Below the pieces are notes generated by a model. That model made no database searches and was not told where the DNA came from. It saw only the letters and a program-made list of their open reading frames with translations. A stretch of 64,000 nt of DNA from G963701675 sp963701675 (lineage in GTDB: Bacteria; Planctomycetota; Planctomycetia; Gemmatales; Gemmataceae): positions 3,658,001 to 3,722,000 of the forward strand of contig OY969623.1 of assembly GCA_963701675.1 (NCBI GenBank). Reading direction: 5' to 3'. Below, in pieces: positions 34,603 to 45,093 of the stretch. A program made the translations under genes and the position numbers. Each line of letters begins with the position of its first letter. Position 1 is the first letter of the stretch.

Positions 34603-35831
34603 TGTGCAAACTCCATGTCTCCTTGCCGTCCCAGGTGCGTTGCGCCATCTACACTCGCAAATCGACCAGTGAAGGTCTCGATCAAGAGTTCAATTCCCTC
34701 GAAGCGCAACGGGAAGCCGCTGAGGCCTTCATCGAAAGCCAATCTCAGGAAGGCTGGGTCTGTTTACCAACCCGCTATGACGACGGAGGCTTCACCGGCG
34801 GCAACATCGACCGACCGGCGCTTCAGCGTCTTCTCAACGATATCGAGGCCGGACGGATCGATTGTGTGGTCACTTACAAGGTTGACCGCCTCAGCCGATC
34901 GCTCTTGGACTTCGCCAAGTTGATGGACACCTTCGACAAGCACCAGGTCTCCTTCGTCTCCGTGACGCAGCAGTTCAACACGGCGCAATCGATGGGCCGC
35001 CTGGTGTTGAATGTGCTCTTGTCGTTTGCTCAGTTCGAACGGGAGATCATCTCCGAACGAACGCGCGACAAGATGGCCGCCACCCGCCGCAAAGGCAAAT
35101 GGTGCGGCGGCCGACCACTCTTGGGATATGACCTCGATCCCATCCTCCGAAAATTGACCCTCAATCCTCGGGAAGCGGCCCGCCTCCGCGATATCTTTGG
35201 CCTCTTCCTCAAAAAGCAGGCACTCTGGCCCGTGGTGAAGGAACTGCACGGACGCGGTTGGCGCCACAAAGCGTGGACGACCCGCGCCGGCATCCAGCGT
35301 GGCGGCGAGCCGTTTACTACGGTCAGTATCCAACGGCTCTTGAGCAATCCCGTGTACATCGGCAAAGTTGGCTACAAGGGAGAACTGCACACCGGGGAAC
35401 ATCGGGCTATCATTACGACCACGACCTGGGCCAAGGTTCAGGCGTTGCTGGCACGCCGCTCCCGACCAGCGGTGTCCAAAGTGCGCTCGCCGTCGGGCGC
35501 ATTGCTCCAGGGATTGCTGCATTGTGCTGCGTGCGGCGGGCCGATGACGCCAACCTATACCTCCCGCAACGGCAAACGTTACGGCTACTACGTCTGCCGG
35601 CACACTTGGAAGCACAGCTCGGGTAAATCGATGACCGTGGCAGCACCGGATATCGAACGGCTGGTCCTGAACCAGCTTGTCGCGCAAGGCCTCTGGTCTA
35701 TGGCGGAGACCGCGTCCAGCGCCGGTCAGCGCGCTCGCCTGGTGGGGACACTGGTGCAGCGGATCGATTACGATGCCGACGAGCGCCAGGCGACTCTCAG
35801 CTTCCTTGCCAGCGAAGGGGTTGATCCATGA
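34602..35831 (+). CDS. Large serine recombinase, copy 2 (complete)
   Basis: 409 residues. Resolvase domain with catalytic Ser21 (YTRKSTSEGLDQ), YKVDRLSRSLLDF, recombinase domain (KAWTTRAGIQRGGEPF, NPVYIGKVGYKGELHTGEH) and zinc ribbon (CAACGGPMTP ... YYVCRHTWKH). The C-terminal helices (DIERLVLNQLVAQGLW ... LVGTLVQRIDYD) are kept here but lost in copies 1 and 3. It cuts and exchanges DNA through a Ser-DNA link. Overlaps the HTH gene by ATGA. Confidence 0.93.
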   Translation: MCKLHVSLPSQVRCAIYTRKSTSEGLDQEFNSLEAQREAAEAFIESQSQEGWVCLPTRYDDGGFTGGNIDRPALQRLLNDIEAGRIDCVVTYKVDRLSRSLLDFAKLMDTFDKHQVSFVSVTQQFNTAQSMGRLVLNVLLSFAQFEREIISERTRDKMAATRRKGKWCGGRPLLGYDLDPILRKLTLNPREAARLRDIFGLFLKKQALWPVVKELHGRGWRHKAWTTRAGIQRGGEPFTTVSIQRLLSNPVYIGKVGYKGELHTGEHRAIITTTTWAKVQALLARRSRPAVSKVRSPSGALLQGLLHCAACGGPMTPTYTSRNGKRYGYYVCRHTWKHSSGKSMTVAAPDIERLVLNQLVAQGLWSMAETASSAGQRARLVGTLVQRIDYDADERQATLSFLASEGVDP

Positions 35832-36289
35832 GACGCAGGACCATGGCTTGTCGGATACCGCGGCAACCTGAATCAGCGTCAGGCCGTACACCGCGCGTGG
35901 CCCGCTTGATGGCGCTGGCGCTCCGCTTCCAAGGTCTCATCGACGCCGGGGTGGTTACCGACTATGCCGAACTGGCGCGATTGGGCCATGTCAGTTGCGC
36001 TCGTATAAGCCAAATCATGAGCTTGCTCGGCCTAGCGCCCGATCTTCAAGAGGCCATCCTGTTCCTACCGCCAACACGTCGAGGCCGCGACCTGATCGCG
36101 CTCGGCGCTCTCCTCGCCATCGCCAGATTGCTCACTTGGAAAGATCAGCGCCGCTCGTGGAAAGCGCGGCTCCATCAAAATAGCGCCAAGGAGGGCAGAG
36201 CATGTCGGATGATGCCAGACGGATTGCACTCTACGCACGCGTCTCGACCGACAAGCAGGCGCAGTCTCACACCATTGACAGTCAGGTAA
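35828..36289 (+). CDS. HTH protein coupled to the recombinase
   Basis: HTH visible at residues 45-75: DYAELARLGHVSCARISQIMSLLGLAPDLQEAILF, followed by PPTRRGRDLIALGALLAIARLLTWKDQRRSW. It resembles ParB-type HTH domains seen behind serine recombinases. The C-terminal 35 residues overlap the following recombinase gene in another frame (88 bp) and look non-native, so the natural end may be near 36200. The same C-terminus is fused to recombinase copy 1 at 22850-22958. Confidence 0.7.
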   Translation: MRRRTMACRIPRQPESASGRTPRVARLMALALRFQGLIDAGVVTDYAELARLGHVSCARISQIMSLLGLAPDLQEAILFLPPTRRGRDLIALGALLAIARLLTWKDQRRSWKARLHQNSAKEGRACRMMPDGLHSTHASRPTSRRSLTPLTVR

Positions 36290-37953
36290 ACGCCATCAAA
36301 GAACGCATCGTGCAGGAAGGTTTGAAGCTCGATGCCGAGTTCTGTTTCTGCGATGACGGTGTCTCCGGAGAGACCTTGGAGCGGCCGGCCCTGGAACGGT
36401 TGCGCGATGAGGCAGCGGCCGGCACCATCGATCGCGTCTACATCCACTCGCCTGATCGGTTGGCTCGGAAATATGCGTTCCAGGTTCTCTTGGTCGAGGA
36501 ACTTCGGCGCGCGGGTGTGCAAGTTGTGTTCATCAATCATCCGGTGTCGGCAACACCGGAAGGGGAATTGTTACTGCAAATTCAGGGGATCATCGCCGAA
36601 TACGAGCGTGCCAAGATTCTGGAACGGCATCGTCGCGGCAAACGGCAGGCGGCAAGATCGGGTGATGTAAGCGTCTTCAGTCAAGCGCCCTATGGTTATC
36701 GCTACATCGACAAACAAGCCGGCGACGGCGAAGCACGTTTCGAGATCGTTCCGGAGCAAGCGGAAGTAGTGCGGAACGTCTTTGACTGGTACATTCGCGA
36801 CCGCTGTTCGCTTAATGCCATTGCCCGACGATTGACGGCAGCCAAAATCCCGACGTCGCGTGGAAAAAGTTGCTGGGGCAGCACCACGATCTGGCGCTTG
36901 CTTCGTCAGTCGGCCTATCAAGGCAGAGCCATCTACGGTCAGCGCAAGCGTCTTCCCGAACGACCGCGCCGGTACAGCTTATGGAAGGGCACGGCGTGCA
37001 AACGCCCTAAAGGGCCTGCGGCGCCGGAAGACCGGATCGAAATTGCCGTCCCCGCGATCATTGGCGCGGCACATTTCGCTGCGGCCCAACAGCAGTTGGA
37101 CGAGAACCGTCAGAGATTCCGCACGGGAAGCGATGGGCCACGCTATTTGCTGCAAGGTCTCGTTGTTTGTCCACGGTGTGGTCGTTCAATGGTATACATC
37201 CTAGGTGGTAGTCCTCCTGTTCGGCGCTCCCGGACTTACTCTTACTACCGCTGTACTGGCCGGGACGCGCATCGCTGGGACGGAGTTCGCCTATGCGGTG
37301 GCAAGATGATTCGCGCCGATGCGTTGGAAAAAGCCGTATGGGATGATATCCGGTCAGTGCTGTCCGATCCCGATCGCTTGGAACGCGAATTCCAGCGTCG
37401 AGCTACTACCGATAAGAAGCGTCGAGAACGTCTCAGTCGACCGATCGAGCAACTACTGGACCGGGTGCAGCAAAGCATCAATCGTCTGGTTGATGCGTAC
37501 CAGGAGGGCTTGATCACTAAAGAGGAATTCGAAACCCGACTTAAAAAGGCACGCATTCGCGAAGCGAGTCTTACGCAACAGCACGCGGAAGCCAAAGAGC
37601 ACGAACAGCGCCAGCAGCATTATCAGGAGGTACTGGGCGAGTTTCGCGACTTCGCGAAGCTAGTCTTAAAGAACCTATCGCACGCCGACATGGCAACCAA
37701 GATTCACATTGTGCGGTTGTTGATCCGACAAATTGAAGTGGACCTGGATGAAGTCCGAATCATCTACAAGGTAGGCCAACGCCCTTTTGACATGGGCCCC
37801 TTCGGGGGCATTTTGCAACATTATCCACAACGTAGAGGCGGTCGATGCAGTTCGAAATCGATTGCCGTCATTTTGCAGCTATTGAGCGCGCAGGCTTTTC
37901 ACGACGGAAGGAAAAAGAGAATTGGCGCGAAGAGCGGCGAAGGATTGCCATGA
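36202..37953 (+). CDS. Second, unrelated large serine recombinase
   Basis: AAGGAGGG just before ATG 36202. Resolvase domain with Ser15 (YARVSTDKQ), DRLARKYAFQVLLVEEL, and EYERAKILERHRRGKRQAARSG. Recombinase domain: SQAPYGYRYIDK, then RGKSCWGSTTIWRLLRQSAYQG. Zinc ribbon: CPRCGRSMVY ... YYRCTGRD. Long coiled coil (residues about 400-480) and the domain end around VGQRPFDMGPFGGILQHY. The last 40 residues run through the repeat at 37835, so the gene end may have been altered. Not close to copy 1-3; it may drive a different element. Confidence 0.9.
   Translation: MSDDARRIALYARVSTDKQAQSHTIDSQVNAIKERIVQEGLKLDAEFCFCDDGVSGETLERPALERLRDEAAAGTIDRVYIHSPDRLARKYAFQVLLVEELRRAGVQVVFINHPVSATPEGELLLQIQGIIAEYERAKILERHRRGKRQAARSGDVSVFSQAPYGYRYIDKQAGDGEARFEIVPEQAEVVRNVFDWYIRDRCSLNAIARRLTAAKIPTSRGKSCWGSTTIWRLLRQSAYQGRAIYGQRKRLPERPRRYSLWKGTACKRPKGPAAPEDRIEIAVPAIIGAAHFAAAQQQLDENRQRFRTGSDGPRYLLQGLVVCPRCGRSMVYILGGSPPVRRSRTYSYYRCTGRDAHRWDGVRLCGGKMIRADALEKAVWDDIRSVLSDPDRLEREFQRRATTDKKRRERLSRPIEQLLDRVQQSINRLVDAYQEGLITKEEFETRLKKARIREASLTQQHAEAKEHEQRQQHYQEVLGEFRDFAKLVLKNLSHADMATKIHIVRLLIRQIEVDLDEVRIIYKVGQRPFDMGPFGGILQHYPQRRGGRCSSKSIAVILQLLSAQAFHDGRKKRIGAKSGEGLP
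37835..37857 (+). repeat. 23-bp partial copy of the 42-bp repeat
   Basis: GAGGCGGTCGATGCAGTTCG plus AAA is identical to 46456-46478, then the sequences diverge. It lies at the 3' end of the second large serine recombinase. Confidence 0.65.
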
Positions 37954-37983
37954 CCCGAGTCACCCGCAAAAGCAAGGTCGCAG

Positions 37984-38364
37984 CTACGATAAACGTGGAG
38001 ATGGCAAAGGCAAACGATACCACGGAGGTAATTCGTCGGTAGCAACTAGGGTGTGACGATTCACATGGACTAGTCCTAAGCCGTCCACCTCTTCCAACGA
38101 CAAGTTTTCACTGAACATGAGTCCCACCCGATAGACCCACGCATTACCCTTTAGGCAAAACCTCACACTGGCCCGGCGTCGGCACATGACTTTGTGGGTT
38201 TCGTTGGCAAGCTCGACCTCAACTGGCATTCCTGGGTTGAGGAATTGATCGGCTAGGATTTCAGCGCCGTTCACGGACACATTGCGAACTGGCATCAATG
38301 CGTCCCTGACACGGCAGATAGTGTCGGGATGAGCGGCGTATCGAATCCAACGCCGGCGGCCGCG
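37984..38364 (-). pseudogene. PilZ-like domain fragment, 5' truncated
   Basis: RRRWIRYAAHPDTICRV, NVSVNGAEILADQFLNPGMPVEVEL and a C-terminal VYRVGLMFSENLSLEEVD are PilZ-like (RxxxR then D/NxSxxG). The domain start fuses at about 38365 with the 3' end of the propeller gene, so the two truncate each other. PilZ domains bind cyclic di-GMP. Confidence 0.5.
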
Positions 38365-38366
38365 AG

Positions 38367-39772
38367 CTAGGTTCCCACCGGATTGTTGTCCTTGAATACG
38401 TAGCCGTCCGATGGCGGGCCTTCGGGCGGAGATCCAGTTGGCCCATAGGTGGAGTCTCCGCTCAAGAGCTGCGGGGGATTTCCTGTGGGACACAGACCCG
38501 CTTCAAACGAAACCTTGCCCGCGTTGGTGATTCCGCCAATCAACACATCACCGGACGGGTCAATGGCGACGCCACGACCGTCGGTATCCTTATTGAGGGT
38601 GCCATCGCAGTCGCCGGTGTCTCGAAAAGCGATTGGTGCGCCCGCCGCGTCGAACTGGGATAGGTCGCCAACCGTAAGGGCCTGAGCATCCGTCTGGACG
38701 GCGTACGTGTCCGCGCTACCGGTTGTGACTAAGTGGCCCGACGGAGTTACATCGCTGTCGTCTGACCCATAGTCGCCCCCGGAAATTCCGTAGCCAAAAG
38801 CATAGACTGCGGTAACGCCGTCAGACGCACTCACATTCGCTATGACGTTATTCTCATAGTCTTGGGTGTCAGGCGAGATCGCCGGGTTGAATGCGAAGTC
38901 GGGCAATCTACCACTCATGTAAAGTTGTCCGGCGACGGCAGTCATGCCATAGAAACCGGTCGACGCTCGATCGGACGGCGAGCCGAGGCTCCATATGAAG
39001 CCGCCGCCCCAAGGTAAAGTCGAGTCGTCGCTTGCTAGCGCGACATTAAGCGGTTGACCGATGCCGCTGTTATCGAGCCGCGCCCCCGCGTAGCGCGTGT
39101 CCGAATCGTCCGTCGCGAGGGACAATCCTTGGGTAGCCGTGCCAAAGTCAAGCGCGACGTCAACGATTCCGGTAAGGTTGGTATCCATGTGGGAGATGAG
39201 GAGTACATCGTGACCTGCACCGATATCCACGGTGCCGGCGACGCTGATCTCAAGTGGCGCCCGCGACAAGTTTCTAACGGTAATGGCATTGAGCTGTACG
39301 TTGGGAGGCCAAGCCACGGAAAACCCGGCGCCTCCTGCGAGAGGTGGATAACATTCGACGAAAGAGTTTACGAAGGCTCCCGCCGCTGTAAACACATGTT
39401 TCAAAACATACTTATTGCCACTTACCGGGTGAGTTGCAGTGCCTTTGATCACAACTCGATTTCCTGGGGCTGGCATGGCGAGCTGTGTGTTGATAAGGGC
39501 ACCGGCGGCGTTGTATTGCTTGATCGTGCCGACGCGGCCCTGGTTTCCCACGGCAATGTACGTGCCCGCGCCCGGCCCGCACCCAACGCCACGTCCTGCA
39601 CCGTGTCGACGCGATTAGTTCCCGGCGTATCGTAGGTGGACCAGTCGGCAGATTTTGGCCCGCCGCCGGGCGCAAGCGTAAACGAACGGGTATGCGGAAT
39701 AACCCGCGGATGCTCGAGGTCGAGCTTGGTTACCTTTGCATTGACCGCTTGGTTCGTTAGTGTCTTTTTCAT
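38367..39772 (-). pseudogene. Beta-propeller-like exported protein, frameshifted and 3' truncated
   Basis: Begins MKKTLTNQAVNAKVTKLDLE at 39772. Near 39565 the frame slips within a GC-rich run; the correct continuation is AGTYIAVGNQGRVGTIKQYN. Many Gly/Asp/Thr-rich strands follow (LLISHMDTNLTGIVDVAL, GRGVAIDPSGDVLIGGITNAG), typical of SBBP/NHL-type propellers. It ends abruptly at the PilZ junction. No signal peptide is obvious. Function unknown. Confidence 0.55.
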
Positions 39773-40120
39773 GACGTTCCGACCACCGACCGAAAATCGC
39801 TGAATCGTTGTCGGCTGGTGAATTCCCGGTCGCGCTTCGCAGAATCACCGAAAAGCGAAGTAGCGACCCCGCTCCAAACGGACGTTGTGTGGCAGGCGGA
39901 GGCATCCGCCCACCCCCACCGCCTGCAGGCGCCTGGCGGTCCTGTACAACAACACCTTTCACGGCGCACGCGTGCAAAAGTAGGTGAGCCAGTAGACTCG
40001 ATTTTTTTTCCTGTCATTTTGTTGAATCCAATGTCCGTTGCCATCAAACTACGAGATACGGCTTATTTGGTCTCGGCCCGGCAGGCAGCATCAATCAAGA
40101 GGATCAAGAGGAGTTTTATT

Positions 40121-42091
40121 ATGAAGCTAGCGTCACGAAGGTCTGGAAATAACAAGATACATCGGTCTAACCAAAGTCGGCCGCTCGCCATTGAGGCGCT
40201 CGAAGACCGCCGGCTGTTGTCGGCAAAGCTCCTTCTGAGCGGGCCGCAGACTCTGGTTCCGTATGCCGACGTCAATGTTAGCAATAGCGCGGCGACCGGA
40301 GAGAGCGAGATGACCGTGGCGATCAACCCCACCAATCCGCTCAACGTGGTTGGGTTTAGCCATGATTACAACAGTAACTTCAACACTATACAGGTCTTTT
40401 ACAGCTTGGACGGCGGAGCGAGCTGGACGCGTAATGTCATTAGCGACGCTCAAGACGGCCTGAATTCCGACTTCCGTTTCGATCCAACGGTCATGTTCGA
40501 TTCCAAAGGGAATCTGTTTATCGGCTATTGCGCCTCGGTCCCTGGCTCGTACAAACTCGTTGTCGGCAAAAGCACGGACGGTGGTGTCACGTTCCCGACC
40601 AGCGACTTTCGGCTCGCTCATTCATCGAGCTTTGTCGATAAGCCGTATTTGGGCACCGGGCCGTCCGGGCCGGGCTCGAGTGATCCAGCCATCTACATCA
40701 CCTGGGACCAGAGCAATGCCGACATTGGCGTGGTCGGTTCGAAAGACGGCGGCAACACGTGGACGCCGGCGGTTATGACCGGCGGCACTGGGTTTTATGC
40801 CGGCCCCGTCGCTGGTCCCAATGGCGAACTCTACGTCGCCTGGCAGAACATCACCGACGGCCGAATTAAGATGCGCACCGACCCCGACGGCCTGTGGGGC
40901 CCGGCCGGCTGGAACTCGATCAAGACCGTGCGGGTCTTGACCGGGCATTTGACGCAGTTTTCCATCCCGCCGCAGTCTCGACGCGGCATTTACAACAATC
41001 CGACCATTGATGTGGACCGCACGGGCGGACCAAATCATGGTCGCGTTTATGTTGCATTCAACGATCGCGTCGCCGGTTCGAATATCGACGTGTACCTCAG
41101 TTATTCGGACGACCAGGGCACCACCTGGACCAACACAGGAGCGGCCGGAAACGTCGACAATCTGCCGACAAGTGAGTTTCACCCATGGGTTGCCGTCGAT
41201 CAGTCCTCAGGCAGCGTCAATGTTCTCTACAAGACCAATGACGGCAACGCCGATACCGCCTCATCGACGACGCGCGTCGCTAGCAGCTTCGACGGAGGCC
41301 TGACGTTCCCGAGCAAGGTCGATATTGCCACGCAGCGCTCGAAGGCCCTCCTGGCCAACTACGGCGGTGAGTTCCTGGACTACACCGGTTTCGATGTGCA
41401 CAACGGCACGATGCACGGCTTCTGGTCGGACAACCGTGGCGCTTCGCCGGGCACCTACACGGCTGATCTGGAATCCTATACCGCCAAGGCCGCCTTCGTG
41501 AGCACGACTGGGGCCAACAAGCTCGTCGTCAACGGCGATGATATAGGGCCCACCGACGATCGCATCGTCCTTCGTAGGACCACCGCGAATCCCAATTTCC
41601 TTGAGGTGCGCGTTAATGGCGTGATTCAATATGCCGGCTTGATCCAGTCAGTGAATCAGATTGAACTCAATGGCCTTGCCGGCAATAACGCCATCGTGGT
41701 TCAGAACGAATTCCCCGAAATCTCCATCACAGTGAACGGCGGCACGACGGGCCGGAATTTGCTGATCGCCGGACCAAGCGCCGCCACTCTGGTCGGCGGC
41801 ATCGGCGATGACATTCTCGTCGGCGGCACCACGGTATGGGATACCCACCCCGTCGCTATCGATGCCATCATGGCCGAATGGACCCGCACGGACCTCAGCT
41901 GGCGGCAGCGGATGGTCCACATTGTCCGCGGCGGCGGACTGAACGGCACCTACGTGTTGAATCCGAATACCGTCATCGGCAACGAGAAGCCCAATCTGAT
42001 GTCCGGCCTTAGCGGCCGGGACTTGTTCTATGCCGATCCTATCAATGTGACCGACTTCGACTCGAACGGGGAGCAGGAGTTTCCCATTTAG
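40121..42091 (+). CDS. BNR/sialidase-type repeat surface protein with hemolysin-like tail
   Basis: AGAGGAG before ATG 40121; the longer upstream frame is not needed. N-terminus has the motif IEALEDRRLLS at about residue 24. A sialidase-like propeller with Asp-box-like blocks follows (SLDGGASWTRN, STDGGVTFPTS, SKDGGNTWTPA, SYSDDQGTTWTN, SSFDGGLTFPS). The last 150 residues contain GNNAIVVQNEFPEISITVNGGTTG and GGIGDDILVGGTT, a calcium-binding-haemolysin-like block. 656 residues, intact. Exported adhesin or glycan-binding protein. Confidence 0.85.
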   Translation: MKLASRRSGNNKIHRSNQSRPLAIEALEDRRLLSAKLLLSGPQTLVPYADVNVSNSAATGESEMTVAINPTNPLNVVGFSHDYNSNFNTIQVFYSLDGGASWTRNVISDAQDGLNSDFRFDPTVMFDSKGNLFIGYCASVPGSYKLVVGKSTDGGVTFPTSDFRLAHSSSFVDKPYLGTGPSGPGSSDPAIYITWDQSNADIGVVGSKDGGNTWTPAVMTGGTGFYAGPVAGPNGELYVAWQNITDGRIKMRTDPDGLWGPAGWNSIKTVRVLTGHLTQFSIPPQSRRGIYNNPTIDVDRTGGPNHGRVYVAFNDRVAGSNIDVYLSYSDDQGTTWTNTGAAGNVDNLPTSEFHPWVAVDQSSGSVNVLYKTNDGNADTASSTTRVASSFDGGLTFPSKVDIATQRSKALLANYGGEFLDYTGFDVHNGTMHGFWSDNRGASPGTYTADLESYTAKAAFVSTTGANKLVVNGDDIGPTDDRIVLRRTTANPNFLEVRVNGVIQYAGLIQSVNQIELNGLAGNNAIVVQNEFPEISITVNGGTTGRNLLIAGPSAATLVGGIGDDILVGGTTVWDTHPVAIDAIMAEWTRTDLSWRQRMVHIVRGGGLNGTYVLNPNTVIGNEKPNLMSGLSGRDLFYADPINVTDFDSNGEQEFPI

Positions 42092-42092
42092 A

Positions 42093-43004
42093 CTAGAAGT
42101 CGTGCAAATCCCCGTCGCTGCGAGTGGCCAGCGCGCGCAAAGTACTCAGACTTGTCGACGTGGCGATCGGCCGAACCGAACCATCGGCGAAGGCAAAGAT
42201 TACCATGTTCCCATGCGGCGAGAAAAAGAGGTAAGGATTCGAATCCGCGTCATTGAGAGGCGTCCAGCCGTTGACGCTTGCCATCGCCTGTACGGGCGCC
42301 TCTTCGATTATGTTGCTGTTCACCGGCGCCCCGAGCGTAATCATGACGGTGCCGTTATTGATCGCCCCGGCCCATGGCGTCCTGGCGAACAACGAGGCCC
42401 GTTCGCCCACCGCAAGGGTCGAGCTCGTACCGTCCGTAATGTCCGCGACGCGAATCTTGCTGTTGCGATAGAATATCCCGTTTCCAAATTCGGCGTGTTC
42501 ACCGATTTCCAAACCACACCCATAGTTCGCTGCATAGCTTATGGGTGCCGCATCCGCCACGTGCACGCCCAGCATGCTCAGCACCGGATAGACGGCAGTC
42601 TCTCGGTCGGATGGGCACCGGTAGAACTGCAAGAGGATCGTTCGCACGTCCAGATGCACGGAGTCTTCAATAGGTAATTGCAAATCAATTCTTCGAGCCA
42701 AAGGTCCTGCTTCAAGATAAGGCAAGAGAAAGGCTGCCCATCCCCAGCCAGGCGCCGTGTACCAAGGTGGTCCACCTTGCTCCGGCTCGACGTAGAGAAA
42801 GGCCGGCGGAAAGCTGCCGTGTGTGTGCTGATAGTTTTGCAGCGCGAGTCCAATTTGCTTGAGGTTGTTCTGGCAGCCAGCGCGATTCGCCGCCTCGCGC
42901 ACCCGTTGAACGGCCGGCAACAACAGGGCGATAAGAACGCCAATGATCGCAATGACGACCAGTAGCTCAATCAGCGTGAAGCCGGATTGTCGTCGCTTTG
43001 ACAT
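42093..43004 (-). CDS. DUF1559 prepilin-like protein
   Basis: Start at 43004 (MSKRRQSGFTLIELLVVI). The prepilin helix (residues 8-33), AANRAGCQNNLKQIGLALQNYQ and the C-terminal H.......ADGSVRP block (FFSPHGNMVIFAFADGSVRPI) are all present. 303 residues. Convergent with the BNR-type gene (stops 2 bp apart). No associated lipoprotein gene is visible. Confidence 0.93.
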   Translation of the reverse strand: MSKRRQSGFTLIELLVVIAIIGVLIALLLPAVQRVREAANRAGCQNNLKQIGLALQNYQHTHGSFPPAFLYVEPEQGGPPWYTAPGWGWAAFLLPYLEAGPLARRIDLQLPIEDSVHLDVRTILLQFYRCPSDRETAVYPVLSMLGVHVADAAPISYAANYGCGLEIGEHAEFGNGIFYRNSKIRVADITDGTSSTLAVGERASLFARTPWAGAINNGTVMITLGAPVNSNIIEEAPVQAMASVNGWTPLNDADSNPYLFFSPHGNMVIFAFADGSVRPIATSTSLSTLRALATRSDGDLHDF

Positions 43005-43137
43005 AAGACCGTCGGCCGATGGTTGTAGAACTACTCCACGGAAACGATGAAAACGCAATCCCCCACGTGCAGCCTCGGCGCCGCAGCCACAGCCCGCAAG
43101 AATCCATGATGAACCGCGAGTTCGTCATCCAAACGAA

Positions 43138-44961
43138 TTACGGCAACGCCGTCGGCGGGCCCACCGGATCTTCGTTCGGCACGACGGGATTGCGATCCGG
43201 TTTTGCGACAGCGGTGACGCTGAAGGTGTACATCTGCGACTGCGTCGGCGAATCGCCCTCATAGACGCGGATGTAATAAGTTCCAGCGCCCACGGAGGCG
43301 CCGCCAATGGACTCCGGTAGGCCGGTCGCTTGTGTGTCTGCCGTTGCCAACACCGTGTTGCCGTCGGAGCCGATCAACTGGACGTCGAGATTGGCCCGCG
43401 TCAAACTGTTGGTCGAATTCGCCGTCTGACACGTGCCGTTGAAGTTTTGAACATTGTCGTTGTAGGTAAATCCCAACGGCGTCACGGTCAGGCTAATGTG
43501 GCTGGGATCGGCGACCGAGAATCGGTAGTAGTCCTGTTCTCCGTCGGCGTCGATGCTGGCGTTTGATGTGCTTGTCGGGTTCGTGCCGGTCAGTGGCGGC
43601 GGAATGTCAGTGACATTGTTCACTGGAACGCCGGAAACCAAAGCGCCAATGTCGGTGGCGGTGGCGGCGGTGTTATCGTCCTCGAATGGGTCGCCATAAT
43701 GGCGCTGCATAGCGCGGATGTCGTCGTGACGAGGCCCGTCAAAACTTGTGCTTAAGATAGGCTCCATGAGGAAACCGGCATTGTTGGAGCATACATGGTC
43801 GAGGCCAAGGCCGTGTCCGTTTTCGTGCATGACGGTGTTGCGCATGAATCGGTGTGAGTTGGAAGAGCTGGCCCAGCTCTCGCTTCGGTCCAGCACCATG
43901 TCGCCCTGGGATGGAAACGAGTTATAAGCGAGGGTGCCGCTACCGCCGTCAATATTCTTCATGCTGATGCGAATGTCGCCACGCGTGGCCGAGCCGGCGC
44001 TCCCCCAACTCGCGCCGTCGTCCCAGTCGTTGCCGCCAAACGTGATTTGCGTATAGGTGACGCCGCTCAATTCGGTCCAGCGGTTTAGGGACTGCGTGAT
44101 CCGGTTGATCCATGTGGGGCGGCCGCCTTGGGACGCGAACAGCGAATCCATGCGACTGAAAAGCTCGCTCGGCGCCGCGCCTTCGCCGATTCCGTTCGGG
44201 ATGTTTAGGCCGTCCGGTACCAGACTCCAAGTCAACGCTCGTGCGGAACCTTCGGCGCCACTCCAGCGCGGACCCAGGTCGTATTTCGTGCCCGTGCCCC
44301 ATAGCCGAGATATGTGTTGATAAGTCGATTCGATGTAATCCGAATTAGTTCCCTCAGCAAATAACGGGATGGGCTTACCTAATTCGTTGCCGCCGGTGTC
44401 GCGGATGAGCGGTACCTGAGTTCGTTGTATGGGGTCCGCACCGACCATCGCCGAGGAACCAGTTGCGACGGACTGCGACCGTCTTGTCGCTTGCCCCAGT
44501 TCATCGGTCAGCGCGGTCGACGTTGACTGAGGCTTAGCGGCCGAGACGATCTGCGATGACAGCCTCGTACGTTGTGCTGCTTGCACCCGTGGATTGCCGC
44601 CCGATAGCGGATCGGAAATAGCTTCTCGGACGACTCCCAAAGGTAATGCAAACGTCAATTCAAGGCGGGCGGCATTTGAGGTATCTGTCGCATCATCCGT
44701 TTGCTCCTCGCGCGCTCGCGCAAATATCTTGTCGCTCGCGGGAAGGGGAACTATCTTGCCAACCGCGTCGGTCGGTTGGGACGGGTCGATCTCCGCAACA
44801 CTCGAACAGGAATCTCCCATGAGGATAGAAGTACCCCAAATCGTGCCGAGCACTGCGTCGCCCGGCGGCAAGCGGTCTTCGAGGATTTCAAGTTTCGGTG
44901 CAAAAGCGAGGATAGTGGTAGCCACGTTGGTTACGGACGCCGACCGACGCCGGAGGTTCAT
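43138..44961 (-). CDS. Matrixin-like metalloprotease with PPC domain
   Basis: N-terminal planctomycete motif LEILEDRLPPG (residues 24-34). A catalytic matrixin domain carries HENGHGLGLDH (three zinc His, catalytic Glu) near residue 390, preceded by a VTYTQITFGGNDWDDG region. The C-terminal pre-peptidase (PPC) domain DIDADGEQDYYRFSVADPS is about residues 485-590. The enzyme should be an exported zinc endopeptidase acting on cell-surface or environmental proteins. Methionine-turn candidate: NNAGFLMEP just downstream of the third His. 607 residues, intact. Confidence 0.88.
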   Translation of the reverse strand: MNLRRRSASVTNVATTILAFAPKLEILEDRLPPGDAVLGTIWGTSILMGDSCSSVAEIDPSQPTDAVGKIVPLPASDKIFARAREEQTDDATDTSNAARLELTFALPLGVVREAISDPLSGGNPRVQAAQRTRLSSQIVSAAKPQSTSTALTDELGQATRRSQSVATGSSAMVGADPIQRTQVPLIRDTGGNELGKPIPLFAEGTNSDYIESTYQHISRLWGTGTKYDLGPRWSGAEGSARALTWSLVPDGLNIPNGIGEGAAPSELFSRMDSLFASQGGRPTWINRITQSLNRWTELSGVTYTQITFGGNDWDDGASWGSAGSATRGDIRISMKNIDGGSGTLAYNSFPSQGDMVLDRSESWASSSNSHRFMRNTVMHENGHGLGLDHVCSNNAGFLMEPILSTSFDGPRHDDIRAMQRHYGDPFEDDNTAATATDIGALVSGVPVNNVTDIPPPLTGTNPTSTSNASIDADGEQDYYRFSVADPSHISLTVTPLGFTYNDNVQNFNGTCQTANSTNSLTRANLDVQLIGSDGNTVLATADTQATGLPESIGGASVGAGTYYIRVYEGDSPTQSQMYTFSVTAVAKPDRNPVVPNEDPVGPPTALP

Positions 44962-45093
44962 TGCAAAGCCCCTTCGTTAAAAGTCAATGAGTCCACCAGA
45001 TTGCAAGCTTCGTACGAGTCAGAGCGAAAGTGGAGAGTTTATTATGCTCTGGTGTGCCACGGATTGCAAGAATCTTGAGACGGCGGATTCAAA

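Noticed and set aside
34764..35891. Long minus-strand frame (375 codons) across recombinase copy 2
   Set aside because: Antisense shadow of the recombinase; composition and lack of motifs match other shadows.
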